Shown in pieces: positions 1 to 9,205 of a DNA stretch of 38,000 bases; within the stretch, counting starts at the first letter, position 1, and each line of letters starts with the position of its first letter. The stretch is from positions 64,001 through 102,000 of the forward strand of contig NW_027437456.1 in NCBI RefSeq assembly GCF_964204645.1, written 5' to 3'. The stretch comes from Tubulanus polymorphus. Taxonomy: Eukaryota > Nemertea > Palaeonemertea > Tubulaniformes > Tubulanidae. A program made the position numbers and the translations under genes. The notes below the pieces were generated by a model. It was not told where the DNA came from. It saw only the letters and a program-made list of their open reading frames with translations, and searched no databases.

Positions 1-35
1 AAACGACGGATAGTGAAACTCAGGAATCAATAGAA

Positions 36-413
36 ATGGAGGATGAAACTCTCGTAATTGACGAACAAACTTCACAAAAATTACAAGAGCATTTGGACTA
101 TCATCAAGAAATGGTGAAAATTCTGAGTGATGTAATACATAATAAACAATTACCGCGCGAACTACAATTACCAAAATTACCAGCAACGCGACTTGAATTG
201 CTGTTGGGACTCAAAGAATCGAAAACTAAGAAAATGAGTGGAGATATCAGTGCCGGCTTTGAAAGAAAACTGGGAAGAGTAGGTGGATTAATAAAATATG
301 AAAAATTCAAAATATTAGGATTAGCATTTAGTGAAGTAGTAAGATATTTACCAGAAATTGAAGAAATGATTGGAAACAATCCAGGAATTAAAGAATTCTG
401 GACAAAATTATAG
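36..413 (+). CDS. Unrecognised protein with acidic N-terminus, probably 5'-partial
   Basis: A 125-codon frame from ATG at 36 to a TAG; the same frame is open back to the window edge (11 more codons, rich in Asp, Glu, Ser and Thr), so the true start may lie outside. The product is acidic at its beginning and becomes basic in the middle (a Lys-rich stretch near residue 60). The second half is helical-looking, ending in a block with Gly, Leu and aromatic residues. I do not recognise the family. In truncated copy B a short acidic frame at 30128-30180, beginning MDSESE, occupies the equivalent place between the HNH gene and the shared non-coding block. That suggests this gene belongs to the element and is largely lost in copy B. 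A host gene fragment remains possible. Confidence 0.5.
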   Translation: MEDETLVIDEQTSQKLQEHLDYHQEMVKILSDVIHNKQLPRELQLPKLPATRLELLLGLKESKTKKMSGDISAGFERKLGRVGGLIKYEKFKILGLAFSEVVRYLPEIEEMIGNNPGIKEFWTKL

Positions 414-504
414 ATTATAACACAGGTCTTTGTAATATAGATATCAAAAATGTAATCTCGATTGTATATATTTGTTTTAATATTGTATTGTTTACTGTTA
501 ACTA

Positions 505-722
505 AGTATTGCGCAATAACCGGTCCGATTGGACCGCATTTCTATTGTTCTCCATTGTTCTATTATTGATCGTTGTTGACTGAAACAGCTGCTCAATATT
601 GATTGGTTACAGTTCTATGTTTGAATGTTGTAGTTTACAGAATAAAAATATAACTGTGTATTGCGCAATAACCGGTCCGATTGGACCGCATTTCTATTGT
701 TCTCCATTGTTCTATTATCGAT
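505..722. repeat. Tandemly repeated hairpin motif (two copies)
   Basis: A block of about 60 bp beginning GTATTGCGCAATAACCGGTC occurs near 510 and again near 657. Each copy contains the palindrome ATTGCGCAAT and then the inverted repeat CGGTCC-GATT-GGACCG, followed by pyrimidine-rich TTCTATTGTTC runs. In element B (30350-30385) the matching place carries a different but longer perfect stem, AAAGCGGTC-TTCTAG-GACCGCTTT. Stem bases differ on both sides in a compensating way, so structure may be conserved. It could be an RNA 3' end or processing signal for the 36-413 gene, or a protein-binding site. Confidence 0.7.
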
Positions 723-1030
723 CGCTAAAATTTACATAATAAATATATGTGTTTATGAAATAGAATTCCACCAGTCGTTTCTTTGAGTTTATTTTCAGTT
801 TGAGGATTTATTATCGATGATCCGAAATGACTTATCTGGACAGTTATAATTACTGCTCCTAATAGATAGACAATAGTAGTGAGATATTAAATCCTAATTT
901 AAATAAAATATAATAAAAAAACAATAACTTCAATTAGCTAGTGAATTCTATTATATTTTTAATATTTTCTTTTGGTAATTCTAATTGACATTAGATTGAA
1001 TAGATTTTGAATAGATTTGAATAGAAATTC
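572..1030. repeat. Non-coding block shared with truncated element B
   Basis: About 455 bp match 30236-30690 in the same orientation with high identity and small gaps; for example a stretch from TGACTTATCTGGACAGTTAT through the AT-rich end is nearly identical. No long ORF is seen. It lies between the acidic ORF and the 200-aa gene at 1134 and holds one of the hairpin motifs. The simplest reading is that both are copies of the same element region. The last 100 bp (1030-1133) diverge from copy B and lead into the promoter of the 1134 gene. Confidence 0.85.
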
Positions 1031-1106
1031 TTTAACTTTAACTAACCTAGTCAATTTAGTATTAACCCAAAGAGATACTAGTATCATTTGAAGAATACTT
1101 ATTATA

Positions 1107-1133
1107 TTTTCTTGTTATTTTTATCCTATATAA
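1107..1133 (+). promoter_or_regulatory. Virion-class (poxvirus-late-like) promoter before 1134 gene
   Basis: A T-run is followed by TATATAAATG, with the last three bases being the start codon of the 1134 gene. The same T-run plus TA(A/T)ATAAATG pattern precedes the capsid-side genes on the other strand. It resembles the vaccinia late promoter core TAAATG; function is inferred. Confidence 0.5.
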
Positions 1134-1736
1134 ATGTCAAAGAAATCTAATAAGAATAGTATTGATATTGAAAAGACATTAGATGATTTGGGTATAAGTG
1201 ATAATAAAGATACAGTTGTAACTAATTGTGCTCAAGTTAATTGTAATATAGATTATGAATACTATTTATATTGTAAGCATCATCTTGAATTATTAATTGC
1301 TGGCGGGAAATCTAAGGATTTCTTGGGAAAAATAATAACTTTTCAAGAATTAGATGCTATGAAACCCGATAAAGTAATAAAATATTTTAAGATTTATGAA
1401 GAAGCTAGATTAGCTAGAATAAATGATTCTATTTCAGATGGTATTGTCAAATGTTATTCTAAGTTATGTAACCAGTTAATACCAATCAATGATGAAAATA
1501 AATTATATAGTGATTTGAAAAATGACTACTTAGTTATGACTGAATTACAAAAATGGGTCGGTTATGCTTCATTTCAATTAGGATCGGTTATGACATTAAT
1601 TTCTACTGGTGTCATTACATTTTCGAACATCAAGCCTATGGAATGTAAATCAGGTAAGAATGAAACAGATGTACTACAACCAAACGTCGAAACAGAAAAT
1701 GAATCAGAACAAAAATTAACTAAAATAAATGAGTGA
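1134..1736 (+). CDS. Unrecognised 200-aa Polinton protein
   Basis: An intact 200-codon frame starting at the ATG of a TATATAAATG motif. The N-terminus is Lys/Ser/Asn-rich. Residues 30-150 form a probable folded domain with several cysteines near residues 32-48 (including a VNCNIDYEYYLYC stretch). A hydrophobic run near residues 145-165 (SFQLGSVMTLISTGVITF) could be one membrane segment, and the last 35 residues are polar. Its stop overlaps the start of the next gene by 8 bp (ATGAGTGA), so the + strand genes are tightly packed, as in a virus. Its place just upstream of the integrase suggests a conserved element gene, but I cannot assign a function. Confidence 0.7.
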   Translation: MSKKSNKNSIDIEKTLDDLGISDNKDTVVTNCAQVNCNIDYEYYLYCKHHLELLIAGGKSKDFLGKIITFQELDAMKPDKVIKYFKIYEEARLARINDSISDGIVKCYSKLCNQLIPINDENKLYSDLKNDYLVMTELQKWVGYASFQLGSVMTLISTGVITFSNIKPMECKSGKNETDVLQPNVETENESEQKLTKINE

Positions 1737-2122
1737 TGGCGTTAAGAAAAAGGCTAGATCCGAGAAACAAATTAAATGGGCAAGAGAATTAGGTAAAAGA
1801 TCTTCAGAATTAAAAAAAACTAAGAAAAAGAAATTAACTGATATAAATGAATCACAGACTTTATCTGATATTAATTCAAATAATAATCCATCTAATTCTT
1901 CTAATAGTGGAAGAAATAATTACTTATATATTACAATTGGTAACAGTTATTATATTATCCGGTGTAATATATAAATCAAAATTCAAATCTGATGATAAAG
2001 ATGATTCCGATGATAATCAGAAACTTAGTTATCCGTGTACAGACAATAAACCTATTATATCAGAAAATAAGTCAAATCCTAAAACCATTGAAACTAATTC
2101 TAAATTATTATTAATGGATTAA
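1729..2122 (+). pseudogene. Small basic single-membrane-span protein, frame broken once
   Basis: The first frame (1729-1974) gives a strongly basic N-terminus, with residues 5-38 rich in Lys/Arg (RSEKQIKWARELGKRSSELK). A second frame, open from 1847 to 2122, continues with a hydrophobic span (about 1930-1965), then an acidic Asp-rich tail. The two frames differ by one base and together look like one short protein: basic head, one membrane segment, polar tail. The frame change falls near 1915-1930 in an A/T-rich run. The start overlaps the upstream gene and sits in AAAATAAATG, so it may have its own virion-class promoter. A DNA-condensing or virion membrane role would fit the composition but is a guess. 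Confidence 0.5.
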
Positions 2123-2128
2123 AATAAG

Positions 2129-3111
2129 ATGAAAAAAGAAGAATATTTAAGAGAGTTATATTATAACCCGGAAAGTGAAGTATCATATTCTAACGTTACA
2201 GAATTATGGGATAAAATTAAATCTGATAATGGTGGTATAAAATATAGTGAATTGAAATCATGGTTACAAAATCAACCAACATATCAAATCCACAAGAAAA
2301 TGGATAAAACTTATTTAACAAGAAAAGTTATGGTTTCATATATCGATCAACAATGGCAAGCTGATTTAATTGACATGAAGAACTTGGAAGAATACAACAA
2401 AGGATATTTCTGGATACTGAATGTTATAGACATATTCAGTAGATACGCATGGTCAATTCCAATCAAAAATATAACTGGAATAGAAGTTACAAATGCTTTT
2501 AAATCTATATTTAAAGAAGCTATTCCAGATAAGATACAATTTGATGAAGGTAAGGAATTTTATAACAAACATTTTAAAAAACTATTATCTGATAACAATG
2601 TAGATTATTTTTCAACACACTCAGATAAAAAAGCATCTATTATAGAAAGATGTAATAAAACATTGAAAACTAGAATGTGGAAATATTTTACTGCTAATGA
2701 AACATATAAATATATCGATGAGTCTATAAATATATTAGATGATTTAGTGAAAGGTTATAATAATTCTAAACATAGTTCTATAAATATGAAACCTATACAA
2801 GCTAGAAAAGAAGATAATTCAGAAATAGTTTGGAATAATTTGTATGGTGCGTTTGTTACACATGATTTCGGTGAACCTAAATTTAAAATAGGACAACACG
2901 TAAGAATATCTAAATATAGAAAAACATTTTATAAAGGTAATACCCCAAGAATTATCACTTGTACCAAATCCAGATGAAATAGAATACAAAATAGAAAGAG
3001 TATTGAAAACAAAAACTCTTAAAAGAAAAAAGTTTGGTGAAATATAAAGGGTACGATGATAAATTTAATGAATGGATTTTATCTAGTAAAATTAAAAGAA
3101 TAAATGAATAA
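2129..3111 (+). pseudogene. Polinton DDE integrase (rve family) with chromodomain-like C-terminus
   Basis: This enzyme inserts the element into host DNA. The catalytic core is clear: first Asp in WQADLIDM, second Asp in IQFDEGKEF, and Glu in SIIERCNKTLKTRMWKYF, the retroviral/Polinton D,D35E arrangement. Downstream, near 2875-2940, is the SH3-like Polinton tail (FKIGQHVRISKYRKTFYKG). The main frame stops at 2977, but two further short frames continue the protein to a TAA at 3109-3111. The last, containing VKYKGYDDKFNEW, has the aromatic and Trp pattern of a chromodomain, as in Ty3-like and Polinton integrases that target chromatin. There are therefore about two frame changes, near 2942 (a C run) and 3045. 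The catalytic domain itself is uninterrupted. The next gene's ATG overlaps the end. Confidence 0.93.
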
Positions 3112-3705
3112 AGATTTATTTATATTCGAACCGCATAATATGTTAGTTACTGGTGTAACCAATTGTGGTAAAACACATTTCATATTAGATTTGTTAGAAA
3201 CTATTTATAAGATAATATAATATTATTCTGCCCCACTTATGAAATGAATAAAACATATAATAGAGATATAGTTAAGATAAAAAAGTTTATTATATTAAAT
3301 CCTAAAACAGTAATAGAAAATTTAGATAATTGTATAAAAATAGCAATTGATACTTATAAAGGATCAAATACATTATTCATTATAGATGATTGCACAAATT
3401 TACATGATTCAAAAGTTAGAGAAAGTGAGTTATGTTATCTAGCTTTCTCTGGGAGACATTTTGGGATAACAACATGGGTTTTAAATCAAAAATATAATTC
3501 AATTGTTAAAGACTTTAGGGAGAATATAAGATTTCTAGTTTTATTTTATAACAAAGATAGAAAATCTATGCAACAATCATTGGAAGAAAATCAAATTATA
3601 CCTACTGAATTACATGATGAATATATGAATAAATTAAAGAATAATCAAGGTTCAAAATTATTACTGAGACTTCAATTTCCCTATGAATATAAGTTTATAA
3701 AATAA
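3104..3705 (+). pseudogene. Viral A32/FtsK-HerA-type DNA-packaging ATPase
   Basis: This family pumps DNA into viral capsids. The Walker A loop GVTNCGKTHF is read from about 3150 in the frame starting at ATG 3104. Walker B (TLFIIDDC) is near 3373. Further family blocks follow: LAFSGRHFGITTWVLNQKY, RENIRFLVLFYNKDRKSM and LLLRLQFPYEYKF at the end. A single frame change near 3210 separates Walker A from the rest, so the intact frame begins only at 3244. The start overlaps the integrase end and lies in GAATAAATG. With capsid and penton genes present, this supports a virion-forming ancestry. About 200 codons is normal for Polinton ATPases. Confidence 0.93.
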
Positions 3706-4115
3706 CTATTTATATATCTATGTATTAGATACCCTATTAGATACCCTAATACCTGATACCCTATTAGATACCCTAATACCTGATACCCTATTAGACACCT
3801 TAAATACTTAAAACCCCCTTTTTTAAAATAAATATTATTCATATAATTTTTAACCAATTTATTTTTATTTTTTCAACTAATATATGAATAAGTTTGAAAA
3901 TAATAAAGGTTATTTATTATTACTGAGGTTTCAATATAAATTTAAAAAAGAAATATAATTTAAGGTATTTTCAAATAATATATATTAGATACGTATTAGA
4001 TACGTATTAGATACCCTATTAGATACCTTAATACTAAAAACCCCCTTTTTTATTCACTATTATTTTATACAATTTTCAACTAATATTATTATTTGGGTTA
4101 AATATAATTAATATC
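3706..4115. repeat. Convergent-gene junction: TTAGATACCC repeats and duplicated ATPase tail
   Basis: The + strand ATPase and - strand zinc-finger gene converge here. Two arrays of about 10-12 bp units such as ATTAGATACCCT and GATACGTATTA lie at 3722-3800 and 3980-4030. Each is followed by the same AAACCCCCTTTTTT tract (3811 and 4037). Between them, 3880-3958 is a diverged second copy of the last 27 or so codons of the ATPase gene, with its own stop. So a segment of about 230-260 bp covering the gene's 3' end and downstream signal was duplicated in tandem. The C5T6 tracts may be transcription end signals. Confidence 0.75.
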
Positions 4116-5072
4116 TTAATCACTTTCACTATCATACCCTAACAATTTTCTCAATTTCTCTACCGAATTTTCTTCTTCAAATTCTTTATTATTTTTATGC
4201 TTATTCTTCACCCTTTTTACCGTATCATCAATAGTTGTTTCACTGTTATGCTTACTCATCCTTTCTATCACATCATCAATAGTTTCTTCTTTATGTTTCA
4301 TAGAATCTTTATTATCAATATGCTTATCTGTAACTATATCACCATGTGGGTGCCGTATGGCGCCATTTTCATTATCATCTTTATTAGTGTTTGATCCTAA
4401 TATTTCATTTACAGTGTTTGATCCTAATATTTTATTAGCATCGGTTAAATCTAATTCATCTTTATTAGGTGTTGCTAATAATAAATCTTCATATATTTTT
4501 TCACCATTTACTTTTTTATTTGAAACAAATTTTGTAACATATCTAAATGGGTGTTCTATAAATTCTCTTAAACCAACACGTTCTATAACATTAGTAATTT
4601 GTATTTTTGTATTCATATGTTTATTCCAATTTGATGGGGCGTTTGAAAATTCACCTTTACAATAATCACAATAATTTCTATTTTCACTAACATTTAATAT
4701 TATTGCATTATTTGATGTAGAAGGTATTACATTATTAGATGTAGTAGGTATTACATTATTAGATGTAGTAGGTATTACATTATTAGATGTAGTAGGTATT
4801 ACATTATTAGATGTAGTAGGTATTACATTATTAGATGTAGTAGGTATTACATTATTAGATGTAGAAGGTATTACATTATTATCAATTACATTACTTAAAT
4901 TATCAACAACTTCACTTTTATTATTATCGATTTCTATTAGTTTAGTTTTATAAATTTTGAAAATAGGATCAAATATCAAAGCTATATTACAAGGTATTAC
5001 ATAATATAAACCATCATTATTTTCATGTGTATCGATGTATGGAATATGTTTATATACTTTACCTCCTTCCAT
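4116..5072 (-). CDS. Zinc-finger protein with octapeptide tandem repeat
   Basis: An intact 318-codon frame. Residues 1-60 form a small domain with no known match. Residues 68-125 contain about seven tandem SNNVIPTT octapeptides (24-bp DNA units). Next comes a Cys-x2-Cys...Trp-x2-His finger (YCDYCKGEFSNAPSNWNKH), like BED or viral C2HC fingers. The C-terminal half is acidic and charged, with imperfect repeats around DDVIERMSKH and DDTVKRVKNKH. Upstream is the replication-class motif (TTTAATAAAAA, then ATGGAAGG), not the virion-class one, so I group it with polymerase and HNH genes. It could be a regulator or DNA-binding protein. No enzyme motif is seen. Confidence 0.75.
   Translation of the reverse strand: MEGGKVYKHIPYIDTHENNDGLYYVIPCNIALIFDPIFKIYKTKLIEIDNNKSEVVDNLSNVIDNNVIPSTSNNVIPTTSNNVIPTTSNNVIPTTSNNVIPTTSNNVIPTTSNNVIPSTSNNAIILNVSENRNYCDYCKGEFSNAPSNWNKHMNTKIQITNVIERVGLREFIEHPFRYVTKFVSNKKVNGEKIYEDLLLATPNKDELDLTDANKILGSNTVNEILGSNTNKDDNENGAIRHPHGDIVTDKHIDNKDSMKHKEETIDDVIERMSKHNSETTIDDTVKRVKNKHKNNKEFEEENSVEKLRKLLGYDSESD
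4713..4884 (-). repeat. 24-bp in-frame tandem repeat (about 7 copies)
   Basis: Units of the form ATTACATTATTAGATGTAGT are nearly identical and keep the reading frame of the zinc-finger gene. The near-identity implies recent expansion. The outermost units carry ...GTAGAAGG instead of ...GTAGTAGG. Confidence 0.95.
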
Positions 5073-5098
5073 GTATTATATATATTTTTATTAAAGTT
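5073..5098 (-). promoter_or_regulatory. Replication-class promoter of the zinc-finger gene
   Basis: Reading toward the gene: ACTTTAATAAAAATATATAT, then the ATG within ACATGGAAGG. It shares the TTTAATAAAAA block and ATGGA start with the genes at 11386, 15453 and 28771. Confidence 0.45.
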
Positions 5099-5153
5099 AA
5101 AATTTTAATACTTAACACTATCTAATTGTGTATTTACAATATTTAATTGCGCG

Positions 5154-6341
5154 TCAGATATAATATAAATGTGCATTTTGAAATTTATTCTTTGTCATGA
5201 ATAATTGTATTCCATCTTTAGTGTTTTGTAATTTTTTTCCAGAACCATGTAATGAATTATCCTCTGTTGTTCTAAAATCTAACCATAATGCATATTTATT
5301 ACCGGTATAATAATCAATTTGATTAATATTACAATTTTCAGATGATTTCACTTTTTCATTCATAAAATGTTTTCTAATTTCTGGCCATTGATCAATCATT
5401 CTCATTCCTTGACAAAATATTTTATTTGCTATTCCTTCGATAGTTATTTCTACTTTTGTTATTTCAGGATTATAATACTTATCAACCTGTATTGCACCAT
5501 TAGTATATGTTGCAATAGTAAAAAATATTAATATACCTTAAATAGATCTTCTTGGGAAGTTAATAATCTCATTAATTATTTCATCATTTGCATTAATACT
5601 TACGGTTTTAAATTTATCAATATAATCATATAATAATGAAAATCCTTGATTGTATTGAGTTTGAATTATACTTGAAATATTTTCATCAGTTACTGTGTCA
5701 TATTCTAAACATATATTCGATAATTTATAACTCATATCTTTAACAACGCTAGATAATACAATTTCATTAACAGTAGCAAATGTTATTTCGAATATAACAT
5801 CTTCTTGAATTGCATATTTATATAAAGGTGCATTATTATTTATCAATTCAAAGTCTAATGGAATTTTATATTTGCGTCCATATATACTTTATATAAATTT
5901 ATCTACAGCATTAGTTAATATTGCATAATGTGCTTCTGATCTTAATTTATTTTCGTTTTCTGATTGGATTCCTTGAAATATCATATTATTTCTGTTTTCT
6001 TTAGTTAACCATAAATCTTTATAATGCATAAATAAATTATAATCATCTAATGAGAAAACTGTTTCTGGACCAATCTTTATTGTTAACTTTTTAATCAAAT
6101 ACCTTCCAACATTATCAACAACATAATTATTATTATTACCAGTTACTTTTATATCAGCTGATAAATAAATACTATTTGGAACATAAAAAGTATTTTGTGT
6201 TAATCGAGGAATTCTAACGTATAAAGTTTCATCGGGATTAATATTAAAAGGGTTATGAGTAATTATATGATGTGATCTTTCTGCTTTAATAGCATTAGAT
6301 ATTCTAGAAATCTTAGAAGGACTTATATAACTCCCACTCAT
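5154..6341 (-). pseudogene. Major capsid protein, double jelly-roll (Polinton MCP)
   Basis: This protein forms the icosahedral shell of Polinton virions. One reading frame of 395 codons runs from ATG 6341 (in TAAATAAATG) to a TGA at 5154, interrupted by two in-frame TAA codons at 5889-5891 and 5538-5540; there is no frame change. Conserved blocks match Polinton capsid proteins: residues 35-60 (TLYVRIPRLTQNTFYVPNS), 80-100 (LIKKLTIKIGPETVF), then after the first stop GRKYKIPLDFEL with NNAPLYKYAIQEDVIFEITF. The start of the second jelly roll is around PRRSI, and the C-terminus has VEITIEGIANKIF and YALWLDFRTTEDNSLHGSG. The assignment rests on remembered family patterns rather than a search. With two stops the copy should not make full-length capsid without readthrough. 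Confidence 0.85.
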
Positions 6342-6360
6342 TTATTTAACAAAAAAATTA
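6342..6360 (-). promoter_or_regulatory. Virion-class promoter of the capsid gene
   Basis: In the gene's sense: AATTTTTTTGTTAAATAA directly before ATG. The T7 run and TAAATAAATG are the clearest example of the poxvirus-late-like motif in the element. Confidence 0.55.
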
Positions 6361-6361
6361 A

Positions 6362-7431
6362 TTATTTATTTTTTATCATATTCACTAACCCAAAAATAAT
6401 AGCACTTACAACTGTAATTAAAAATAAAATAATATGTTCAGTAGCAAAGTTAATAATGTTTCCTGCAGATTTCAATATAAAACCAACAATTGATGCAATA
6501 ATTCCTGGTAAAGCTGCAGCAGATTTTTTAGATAGTTCCCATAAATATTTTGCTAATTTCTTTAAACCATCTTTAACTTTATCTTGTATAGAATTATTAT
6601 CATTTGGGGGTTTATCTGGTTTATTGGGAGTAGAAGTAGATTTCAGTGAATTTGATATAGCTAAACCAATTGTTCTAAATAACATAGTTACAGCTGTTAG
6701 AATTGAAAGAATTGTTATTCCTTCAAACTTAAATAATAATTTTATTCTATCTTTCAATGTTATTTTAGAATTTGGTTTTATTAGATATCTTTTAAAAACA
6801 TCTTTTAATCTATCAATATTATAATCATATGATTTTAATTATAATTTAATTTCTTCTTTTTGTAATTCTATGTTATATTCTAAATCATCTTTTTCTTTTT
6901 CTAAACGTAATTCTTTTTGTCTATATTCTATTTCATCAATAACTTTATTATCTCTATCTAATTTTAATTGTTCTATTTCTTTATTCTTATCAGTTAAGTC
7001 TTTTTCTAAAAATCTAATTTTAAAATCTCTTATTTCTTTTTCATGCGCAATTTTATCAGACGCAAGTCTTATACTAATAATTTCTCTAATTGCTTTATCA
7101 GAAAATATATCTAAATCTTCTAATTGTTGATCTGTTGCATCAAGTAATCCCTTCGGTAAAAGTTTTTCAGTTTGAACTTCTCTTGAATTAGGTCTACTAG
7201 TTTCTTGTTCTAAATTATTATCGATTGTTTCAAATAATTTATTAATTCTTTGTTTAAATACTCTTTCATTTTTAATAATTTCTTCTTGTGTTACATCTTC
7301 TATTTCATTACTATTTCTTATTCTTTTAATTCTAGATAGTAATGAGTCAGACTTAAGCAAAGTTGATTCTGCTAATATTTTTTTTTGTTTTTTATAAGAG
7401 ACATTTCATAATCTTCTCCACCTTCTGCCAT
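6362..7431 (-). pseudogene. Coiled-coil protein with C-terminal membrane segments, probable minor virion protein
   Basis: The likely start is the ATG at 7431, in TATGTAAATG. After about 18 codons the frame changes in a nine-A run near 7380. The frame from 7360 then encodes a long charged heptad-like region (Glu/Lys-rich, about 7150-6845, e.g. EIEYRQKELRLEKEKDDLEY). An in-frame TAA at 6839-6841 follows. The same frame continues with two hydrophobic stretches near ITILSILTAVTMLF and LPGIIASIVGFIL, a Pro/Asn linker between them, and a third at the C-terminus (IILFLITVVSAIIFGLV). It lies directly upstream of the capsid gene. The architecture (coiled coil plus membrane helices) suits an internal virion or membrane-penetration protein, but this is an inference from context. 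Confidence 0.65.
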
Positions 7432-7450
7432 TTACATAATAAAAAATTAA
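7432..7450 (-). promoter_or_regulatory. Virion-class promoter of the coiled-coil gene
   Basis: In sense direction: AATTTTTTATTATGTAA before ATG. This T-run plus (T)GTAAATG supports choosing 7431 as the start instead of a downstream codon. Confidence 0.45.
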
Positions 7451-8754
7451 AATTTAAAATATAATATTCCTCCGATTACAATTCGTATACAGGTTATAGC
7501 TAATTTAACATTTTCATGGGATTTATTATCATCATTAAGTTTAATTATATCATGCTGAATAATATCAGTTTTTATATTTTCTGATGTATTATAATCTTTT
7601 ATTTTAGAATCATTATTTAATTTAATATTATTAGTTTTAGTTTCTGTTGATTGAATGTGTTTTTTATTTTTTTCACCTTCCATTAATTTTGGAGCAGTAA
7701 TAATCTTTTTATTTATATCATTCAATCCAAATGAATTATTTATTATTGCAGTTTTAATTAGATTATTATAACCAATTATATTTCCCATCTTTAATACTAA
7801 ATCATTAGAAATAACAAATAGATTAGGGCCTATACAATAATTTAATCTAATATGTGATTTATCTAAATAATTTTGATATCTTACAATGTTTTCCGGAATC
7901 GATCTATTTTTATCATTATGAATTGAATCTTCAAATAATACTTTGAATTGTTTCTGCGCATCGAATGAAGTGTTATCATTTCCAATTATTGGGGATCTTG
8001 TTTCAACTTGCGCACCTAGAATACATATCAAATAAGTTCTAATAGATTGATTTATTCTTTGTATACCAGCTTTAGTAAAACCTTCACTATTTTCTAAAAT
8101 GAAATTAACCCAACCATTATTGTTTTGTTGTTGTATATTATTATAATATTTTGGTAATTCATTCCAATTTAGTGTTCTTATATCTGAATTTGTCATTATT
8201 TTTCCAAATTCTTTAGTATATAATATTCCTTATCCACCCATTGTTCCAATTTTTGCTCTAAAATCTTTATTTGAATTAATATTAAATTCATTACATATTT
8301 TATAAAACTTAGAAAAATTAATATTATTATTCAATTCTTTAAAATATTTTGAACCTGGTAAAGGACATTCTAATTCATCTAATATTAATTTTATTTGAAA
8401 ATATGTATGAAATCTAAAAAGTGATAACATCAATGGTAAACTTGGTTTGTTTAAATGATCATTCCATCTAATTCCACATCCTGTTGTAGCACAATAAACA
8501 GCAAAATTTAATTGGTTCTGCCAATACTTCATATTTGATTTTAATAACCATTGTTTTGCCTCATTTAAATTTTTGAAATTAATTGTATACACATGAAATA
8601 TATTTTCCATCTTCACATTAAAATTATTACTTTCAGTAACATAAATATATAAATCAATTAATGAATTTAAAACTTCATTTCTATATGTTATATCTTTATT
8701 AAAATCTATTGCTGGAATATTATATTGGAAAGCTTTTGGAAAACTATCTGCCAT
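7447..8754 (-). pseudogene. Conserved Polinton protein (YCATTGCGI type) with C-terminal membrane segment
   Basis: A single frame of 436 codons from ATG 8754 (TATATAAATG) to the stop at 7447, with one in-frame TAA at 8230-8232. The N-terminal part contains NQLNFAVYCATTGCGI, then SLFRFHTYFQIKLIL and CPLPGS. I recall these blocks from invertebrate Polinton hypothetical proteins, but no biochemical function is known to me. The part after the stop begins with an aromatic/Asn-rich domain (RTLNWNELPKYYNN, WVNFILENSEGF, SIRTYLICILGAQVETRSP). It then has an Asn/Lys/Asp-rich low-complexity linker and ends in a hydrophobic helix (AITCIRIVIGGILYF). Its place in the capsid cluster and virion-class promoter suggest a structural role. 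The conserved Cys pair could be catalytic or structural. Confidence 0.7.
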
Positions 8755-8775
8755 TTATATAATTAAAAAATTAAT
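8755..8775 (-). promoter_or_regulatory. Virion-class promoter before 8754 gene
   Basis: In sense direction: TTAATTTTTTAATTATATAA before ATG; T6 run followed by TATATAAATG, as at 10240. Confidence 0.5.
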
Positions 8776-9205
8776 AATTAACTAATTCTTTTAATAATTT
8801 ATCTTGTTCTTCAACTGTTATATGACCATTTAAACTTATTATATAATCTAGTGTATTCTTTAATTTATTAATTTCTTTTATATTAGTTTAAATTTTATCT
8901 TTATTACTTTTTATATTCAATTTTGAACTTATACCAGTTAATACACTTGAACTTAATCCTAATACACCAATTGATATAGCTAAAGGTGTTAATGGACTGA
9001 ATATTGCTAGAAATGTTATTACAGAACTAATTGTAACCGAACCACTTATAATCAAATAATATATAATTTTAGATTTTAAATATTTTTTCTTTTTAACTTT
9101 TAAGTCACTTTCAAATTCTAATATTTGTTTTTCTAAATATGTTTTTAATTTAGTTTTATTTATATCATGAGGAATAATGTCAATATCATCAACTTTATCT
9201 TCCAT
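8771..9205 (-). pseudogene. Small two-helix membrane protein
   Basis: Starts at ATG 9205 in TAAATAAATG. Residues 1-40 are charged and helical (Lys-rich after residue 33). Residues 46-90 contain two adjacent hydrophobic segments (IIYYLIISGSVTISSVITFL and LTPLAISIGVLGLSSSV). An in-frame TAA at 8888-8890 ends the first 105 codons, but the frame stays open for a further 38 charged, helical codons to a TAA at 8771. The true protein was therefore probably about 144 residues. The start of the 8754 gene's promoter overlaps its end. Likely a virion membrane or accessory protein; family not recognised. Confidence 0.6.

Noticed and set aside
3722-4057. CRISPR array
   Set aside because: Repeats are 10-12 bp, contiguous and without unique spacers; context is eukaryotic.
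6456-7130. Forward-strand ORFs over the coiled-coil gene and similar opposite-strand ORFs at 4197, 4357, 11886 and 12251
   Set aside because: They are shadows of real - strand genes with low-complexity translations.
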